Positions 13,576-16,966 of a stretch of 16,966 bases of DNA are shown in pieces. The notes under the pieces were generated by a model. That model worked only from the letters and a program-made list of their open reading frames with translations, searched no databases and was not told where the DNA came from. Position 1 is the stretch's first letter; every line of letters begins with the position of its first letter. The position numbers were made by a program, and so were the translations under genes. This DNA comes from an uncultured Bacilli bacterium (GTDB taxonomy: Bacteria > Bacillota_I > Bacilli_A > RF39 > UBA660): NCBI GenBank assembly GCA_910576795.1, contig CAJTIX010000026.1:1-16966 (forward strand), given 5' to 3'.

Positions 13576-14875
13576 AATAAAAAACTTGAAAAATCATTAT
13601 AATGAAGAGGTAGAAGTACAAGGATTTGTAGATAATTTAAGAGATCTACAATATGTTCAATTTCTGGTAATCACAGACGGTACAGAAAAAGTACAAGTGA
13701 CTATTGAAAAAAATGATGAGAATCAAATACTCAATGAAATTGTGAGTCAGATGACAATACAAAGTACAGCAAAAGTAAATGGTAAATTATTAGAAAGCCC
13801 TAAAGTAAAATTGAATGGAATGGAGATTATTCCATCAGCTATAGAAGTAACATCGGTATCAGAAGCTGAACTTCCTATCAACATCAAAGATAAAAATAGT
13901 GCTGAAATCGATACTCGGTTAGATCATAGATTTTTAGATTTACGAAACGAATATAATATGAATATATTTAAAATTCAAAGTAAAATGGTAGAATCTATGC
14001 GTAAATTCTTATATGAAAAAGAGTTTACAGAAATTCATACACCAAAATTAATTGGAGCTGCAAGTGAATCAGGTTCTGAAGTATTTGAAGTAAAATATTT
14101 TGATCGTAAAGCATACCTTGCCCAATCCCCTCAATTTTATAAACAAATGGCAATGGCTGCTGGTATGGGTCGTATCTTTGAAGTAGGCCCAGTGTTCCGT
14201 GCTGAAAACTCTAATACCAATCGTCATACTACTGAATTTACTGGATTTGATTTAGAATTTAGTTATATTGATTCTTTTGAAGATGTGATGCAGTTAGAAG
14301 AAGAAATGCTAACATTTATGTTAAAAGAAGTCAAAGCTTGTTATGGTGACATGATTGAACAGGTATATGGAAAACCTGTCATTGTTCCAACCACCCCTTT
14401 TCCAAGAATAAAATTAAAGGATTTATACCAAGTTTTAGAAGAAAAATATGGATATCAGGTAGAAGATGCTGCCAAAGTAGATTTGACAACAGAAGCAGAA
14501 AAATTATCTTATCAATATGCAATGGATACTTATCATTCTGAGTTTCTTTTTGTAACTGATTATCCTGCAGATAAAAGGGCCTTCTATCATATGCGGAAAG
14601 ATGGAATTCCACAGGGATATGATTTGATTTGGAGAGGTGTTGAAATTACAACAGGAGCACAAAGAGAACATCGTTATGAAATTTTAAAAGCACAGGCAGA
14701 AGAAAAAGGACTCAAAGATGATGTTGCCTTCTATTTGGATTTCTTCAAATATGGATGTCCTCCGCACGGTGGTTTTGGAATTGGTGTTGATAGACTTACA
14801 ATGTTACTTTTAGAACTACCATCATTGAAAGAATCTATGTTTCTATTTAGAGGCCCAAATCGACTAAACCCATAG
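13562..14875 (+). CDS. aspS: Aspartyl-tRNA synthetase, archaeal type (AspRS2)
   Basis: Class II synthetase that charges tRNA-Asp. At 437 residues it is far shorter than the usual bacterial AspRS (about 590) and has no room for the bacterial GAD insertion, so it is the archaeal/eukaryotic type. In order: N-terminal OB-fold anticodon domain (about 15-100), T-R-L-D-H-R-F-L-D-L-R (118-128), T-P-K-L-I-G-A-A-S-E-S-G (160-171), L-A-Q-S-P-Q-F-Y-K-Q (186-195), motif 2 F-R-A-E with R-H-x-x-E-F (212-226), E-I-T-T-G-A-Q-R (361-368), motif 3 G-F-G-I-G-V-D-R-L (404-412), and an R-G-P-N-R-L-N-P end. AsnRS is the main alternative, but the EITTGAQR and LAQSPQ blocks and the hisS partnership favour AspRS. Tight ribosome site within the hisS end. 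May be non-discriminating if the genome encodes GatCAB and lacks AsnRS. Confidence 0.88.
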   Translation: MKRIEIKNLKNHYNEEVEVQGFVDNLRDLQYVQFLVITDGTEKVQVTIEKNDENQILNEIVSQMTIQSTAKVNGKLLESPKVKLNGMEIIPSAIEVTSVSEAELPINIKDKNSAEIDTRLDHRFLDLRNEYNMNIFKIQSKMVESMRKFLYEKEFTEIHTPKLIGAASESGSEVFEVKYFDRKAYLAQSPQFYKQMAMAAGMGRIFEVGPVFRAENSNTNRHTTEFTGFDLEFSYIDSFEDVMQLEEEMLTFMLKEVKACYGDMIEQVYGKPVIVPTTPFPRIKLKDLYQVLEEKYGYQVEDAAKVDLTTEAEKLSYQYAMDTYHSEFLFVTDYPADKRAFYHMRKDGIPQGYDLIWRGVEITTGAQREHRYEILKAQAEEKGLKDDVAFYLDFFKYGCPPHGGFGIGVDRLTMLLLELPSLKESMFLFRGPNRLNP

Positions 14876-14916
14876 GAAAGCAATGTATGGTTTATAATTG
14901 ATTCAAAACATGAATT

Positions 14917-14945
14917 AAAAGGGACAACTTTTTGGTTGTCTTTTT
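14917..14945 (+). terminator. Intrinsic terminator after aspS
   Basis: GACAAC (14923-14928) pairs with GTTGTC (14935-14940) around a six-base loop. The stem can be extended through G-T and A-T pairs, and a run of five T follows (14941-14945). It ends the hisS-aspS transcript 42 bases after the aspS stop. Confidence 0.85.
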
Positions 14946-15007
14946 GAATGACGTATATTTATTAAAAAAAATTATGTTTTTTATTGAATTCTATCTCATA
15001 TAATATA

Positions 15008-15036
15008 TTGCCTAAATATAAAAACTATAGTATAAT
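15008..15036 (+). promoter_or_regulatory. Sigma-A promoter of prfA-prmC
   Basis: TTGCCT (15008-15013) and a perfect TATAAT (15031-15036) are separated by exactly 17 bases. The start site would be near 15043, followed by AAAGGAG (15051-15057). A second TATAAT at 14999-15004 has no acceptable -35. Confidence 0.65.
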
Positions 15037-15065
15037 TTAGTAGTCTTAAGAAAGGAGTTTTCCTT

Positions 15066-16121
15066 ATGATAGAAAGATTGCAGACCATTGAAAATAGATA
15101 CAATGAACTCACAGAGGAACTCATGAAACCAGAAGTGATTTCAAACATCAAAGAAACCATGCGTCTATCCAAAGAACAAGCAAGTTTGCGTGAAGCTTAT
15201 GAAGCATATCAAAATTATAAAAAAGTGGAAGAAGGGATCCTAGATGCCAAAGAAATGGTGAAAGACCCAGAACTAGGAGAAATGGCGAAAGAAGAACTTA
15301 CCACTTTGGAACAAGAAAAACAAAAATTAGAAAGTGATCTTGAGATTTTGTTACTACCAAAAGATCCAAATGATGGCAAAAATGTAATTGTGGAAATTCG
15401 AGGAGCAGCTGGTGGAGATGAAGGAAATATCTTCGCAGGTGATTTGTTTGAAATGTACCGTAAATTAGCGGAAAAAGAGGATTGGAAAATTGAAGTATTA
15501 GAAGAGGAACGTTCTGAAGCGGGTGGATATGCCTTGATTAGCTTTATGGTAAGAGGGGAAAATGTATATTCCAAATTAAAATATGAAAGTGGTGCGCACC
15601 GTGTACAAAGAGTACCAGTAACAGAAACACAAGGAAGAGTACATACTTCAACCGCAACAGTTCTTGTAATGCCTGAAGCAGAAGATATTGATTTCACTTT
15701 AGATATGAGTGAAGTTAGAATTGATATTACAAGAAGTAGTGGATGCGGAGGACAAGGTGTCAATACAACCGATAGTGCCGTTCGTTTGACCCATATTCCA
15801 ACTGGACTTGTGGTGTATTCTCAAACAGAAAGATCGCAGATCAAAAATAAAGAAAAAGCCATTAAAATATTGGAAACAAGGCTTTATGATTTGAAAATGC
15901 AAGAACGTGATCAAGAATTAGGGGCAGAACGTCGTAGTAAAATTGGTACAGGAGATCGTTCTGAAAAAATACGTACTTATAATTATCCTCAAAATCGTGT
16001 AACAGATCATCGTATCGGGTTTACTTTAAATACATTAGATCGTATTATGGCAGGAGATATTGATAAGGTAATTGAAGCATTAATTACAGAAGATCAAGCT
16101 CGAAAATTAAGAGGCGAATAA
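15066..16121 (+). CDS. prfA: Peptide chain release factor 1
   Basis: Recognises UAA and UAG stop codons and triggers peptide release on the ribosome. The 351-residue length is normal for RF1. Residues 1-100 form the charged helical domain 1. I-R-G-A-A-G-G-D-E (111-119) is typical. The stop-recognition tripeptide P-V-T (184-186, the PxT class that marks RF1 rather than RF2) follows H-R-V-Q-R-V. The catalytic G-G-Q is at 228-230, within S-G-C-G-G-Q-G-V-N-T-T-D-S-A-V-R. The glutamine is the target of PrmC, encoded next. The residues around GGQ (Cys before, Gly after) differ from the more common A-GGQ-H. AAAGGAG is eight bases before the ATG. Own promoter upstream. Confidence 0.96.
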   Translation: MIERLQTIENRYNELTEELMKPEVISNIKETMRLSKEQASLREAYEAYQNYKKVEEGILDAKEMVKDPELGEMAKEELTTLEQEKQKLESDLEILLLPKDPNDGKNVIVEIRGAAGGDEGNIFAGDLFEMYRKLAEKEDWKIEVLEEERSEAGGYALISFMVRGENVYSKLKYESGAHRVQRVPVTETQGRVHTSTATVLVMPEAEDIDFTLDMSEVRIDITRSSGCGGQGVNTTDSAVRLTHIPTGLVVYSQTERSQIKNKEKAIKILETRLYDLKMQERDQELGAERRSKIGTGDRSEKIRTYNYPQNRVTDHRIGFTLNTLDRIMAGDIDKVIEALITEDQARKLRGE

Positions 16122-16124
16122 GTA

Positions 16125-16844
16125 TTGATGGATGCAACTGGATACTTAAAAAAATATGGAAATCCAGATACTTATGAAGAAGATTTAAAGCGTCTTCAAA
16201 AAGGAGAGCCTGTACAATATATTGTTGGGACAGTTGAGTTCTATGGATATCCAATTATCGTGAATCCGAATGTTTTAATTCCTAGGTTTGAAACAGAAGG
16301 ATTGGTAGAAAAAGTCATTCAAAAAGTGAAAAATCGTTCCAATTTAAAAATTGCAGATTTAGGAACTGGTAGTGGATGTATTGCAATTGCCTTAAAAAAA
16401 AGGTTAAACTGTGAAGTAGATGCCGTTGATATTTCATCAAGTGCCCTAGAAGTGGCAAGAGAGAATGCAAAAAGAAATCAGACTGATATTACATTCTATG
16501 AAGGAGATTTTTTAAGTCCACTTTCAGGTTCTTATGATGTAATCATAAGTAATCCCCCTTATATTGCATACGATGAAGAAATTATGGAGATTGTTGCGAA
16601 AAATGAACCTAGGATCGCTCTATATGCAGATGATCATGGACTCATTTGTTATAAAAAAATACTTAAGAATGCAAAATCCTATTTGAATCCAAGTGGAATG
16701 ATTGCGTTTGAAATAGGGTATCAACAGGGTAATATTTTAAAAGAATATGCACAAACCATTTTTCCTAGTGCATGTATTACAGTGGAAAAAGATCTACAAG
16801 GAAAAGATAGATATTTATTCATTGAACAAGGATTATTGAAATAA
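16125..16844 (+). CDS. prmC: Release-factor glutamine N5-methyltransferase
   Basis: SAM-dependent methylase that modifies the glutamine of the GGQ motif in release factors. Motifs seen: N-P-N-V-L-I-P-R-F-E-T-E (47-58), the SAM-binding I-A-D-L-G-T-G-S-G-C-I-A (76-87), and the signature N-P-P-Y (143-146) that contacts the target glutamine. It lies three bases after prfA, the usual arrangement. The protein is short (239 residues against about 280), because the N-terminal helical domain that contacts the release factor is reduced to about 45 residues. The start is ambiguous: TTG at 16125 or ATG at 16128, with the only Shine-Dalgarno-like GAGG (16111-16114) 10 and 13 bases away, so translation probably depends on coupling to prfA. 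Confidence 0.92.
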   Translation: MMDATGYLKKYGNPDTYEEDLKRLQKGEPVQYIVGTVEFYGYPIIVNPNVLIPRFETEGLVEKVIQKVKNRSNLKIADLGTGSGCIAIALKKRLNCEVDAVDISSSALEVARENAKRNQTDITFYEGDFLSPLSGSYDVIISNPPYIAYDEEIMEIVAKNEPRIALYADDHGLICYKKILKNAKSYLNPSGMIAFEIGYQQGNILKEYAQTIFPSACITVEKDLQGKDRYLFIEQGLLK

Positions 16845-16860
16845 AATAATTCTTTTTTTT
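16828..16860 (+). terminator. Intrinsic terminator after prmC
   Basis: AAGGATTATT (16828-16837) pairs with AATAATTCTT (16845-16854) over ten base pairs, including one G-T. The seven-base loop contains the prmC stop codon. Eight T follow the C at 16852 (16853-16860). The left arm is the end of the coding sequence, the same design as the terminator at 11008. Confidence 0.75.
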
Positions 16861-16894
16861 GTCGATAAAAAGGAAATGGAAAAATCATTTTGTA

Positions 16895-16903
16895 TGTTAT
16901 AAG
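16895..16903 (+). promoter_or_regulatory. Possible extended -10 promoter of the last gene
   Basis: TGTTATAAG (16895-16903) has the TGnTATAAn form of an extended -10, sixteen bases before the ATG at 16919. No good -35 is seen 17 bases upstream, which extended -10 promoters can tolerate. Confidence 0.3.
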
Positions 16904-16918
16904 TAGAGAGGTGAGGAA

Positions 16919-16966
16919 ATGCAACCATTTTATAATGGCAAATATGATAGAGTCTTTAAAGCAGTA
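16919..16966 (+). CDS. Start of a gene cut by the window end (Rpn/PD-(D/E)XK-like start)
   Basis: Sixteen codons are visible, reading Met-Gln-Pro-Phe-Tyr-Asn-Gly-Lys-Tyr-Asp-Arg-Val-Phe-Lys-Ala-Val. An AGGTGAGG ribosome site lies immediately upstream and a terminator closes the previous operon. The K-Y-D-x-V-F-K pattern near the N-terminus is reminiscent of the Rpn/PD-(D/E)XK nuclease family of recombination-promoting proteins, which typically begin with a D-x-x-F-K motif. Sixteen residues are too few to decide. The gene continues beyond the window. Confidence 0.45.
   Translation, partial: MQPFYNGKYDRVFKAV

Noticed and set aside
15215..15763. A 182-codon open frame on the - strand inside prfA
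   Set aside because: Ser/Pro/Thr-rich shadow frame fully inside a conserved gene, without a start signal.

Overview
The window is a strongly A/T-rich stretch of bacterial chromosome. Shine-Dalgarno sites are strong (AGGAGG/AAAGGAGG), the genetic code is standard (TGA is used as stop, TGG as Trp), and promoters are of the TTGNNN-TATAAT type. The gene order is a recognisable Bacillota core order. From memory, Bacillus has spoVB / comN / secDF / (yrvD recJ apt) / relA / dtd / lytH / hisS / aspS, and most of that skeleton is here with recJ and apt missing. Small size, low GC and an archaeal-type AspRS suggest a Bacilli-related lineage close to the Mollicutes/Erysipelotrichia, possibly an uncultured gut organism. 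That placement is inference only.

Layout. (1) 1-2775, + strand: a tight membrane-protein operon of NfeD-like protein, SPFH/stomatin-like protein and CPBP-family intramembrane protease, followed by an unrecognised 158-residue protein and a convergent terminator. (2) 2816-4108, - strand: a SpoVB-like lipid flippase. (3) 4256-11024, + strand: ComN-like post-transcriptional regulator, SecDF fusion, an unrecognised protein, bifunctional Rel (p)ppGpp synthetase/hydrolase, D-aminoacyl-tRNA deacylase and an AI-2E/PerM-family permease, ending in a terminator that begins inside the last gene. (4) 11073-12002: a stand-alone gene with a perfect consensus promoter. It encodes a HipA-like kinase-fold protein whose frame is broken at an A7 run. 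(5) 12031-14945: a T-box riboswitch controlling hisS-aspS, closed by a terminator. (6) 15008-16860: prfA-prmC (release factor 1 and the methylase that modifies it), with its own promoter and terminator. (7) From 16919: the first 16 codons of another gene that leaves the window.

The theme is translation and its quality control: two aminoacyl-tRNA synthetases, RF1 and its methylase, D-aa-tRNA deacylase and the stringent-response enzyme, together with protein export and membrane homeostasis. The points most worth a second look are these. The hisS-aspS T-box reads as Asp-specific both at its specifier (GAC) and at its T-box bulge (TGGC, matching a G discriminator), although hisS is the first gene. 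AspS is an archaeal-type enzyme. The HipA-like gene beside rel is frameshifted yet sits behind an excellent promoter. I found no CRISPR array, tRNA, rRNA, insertion sequence or phage gene.
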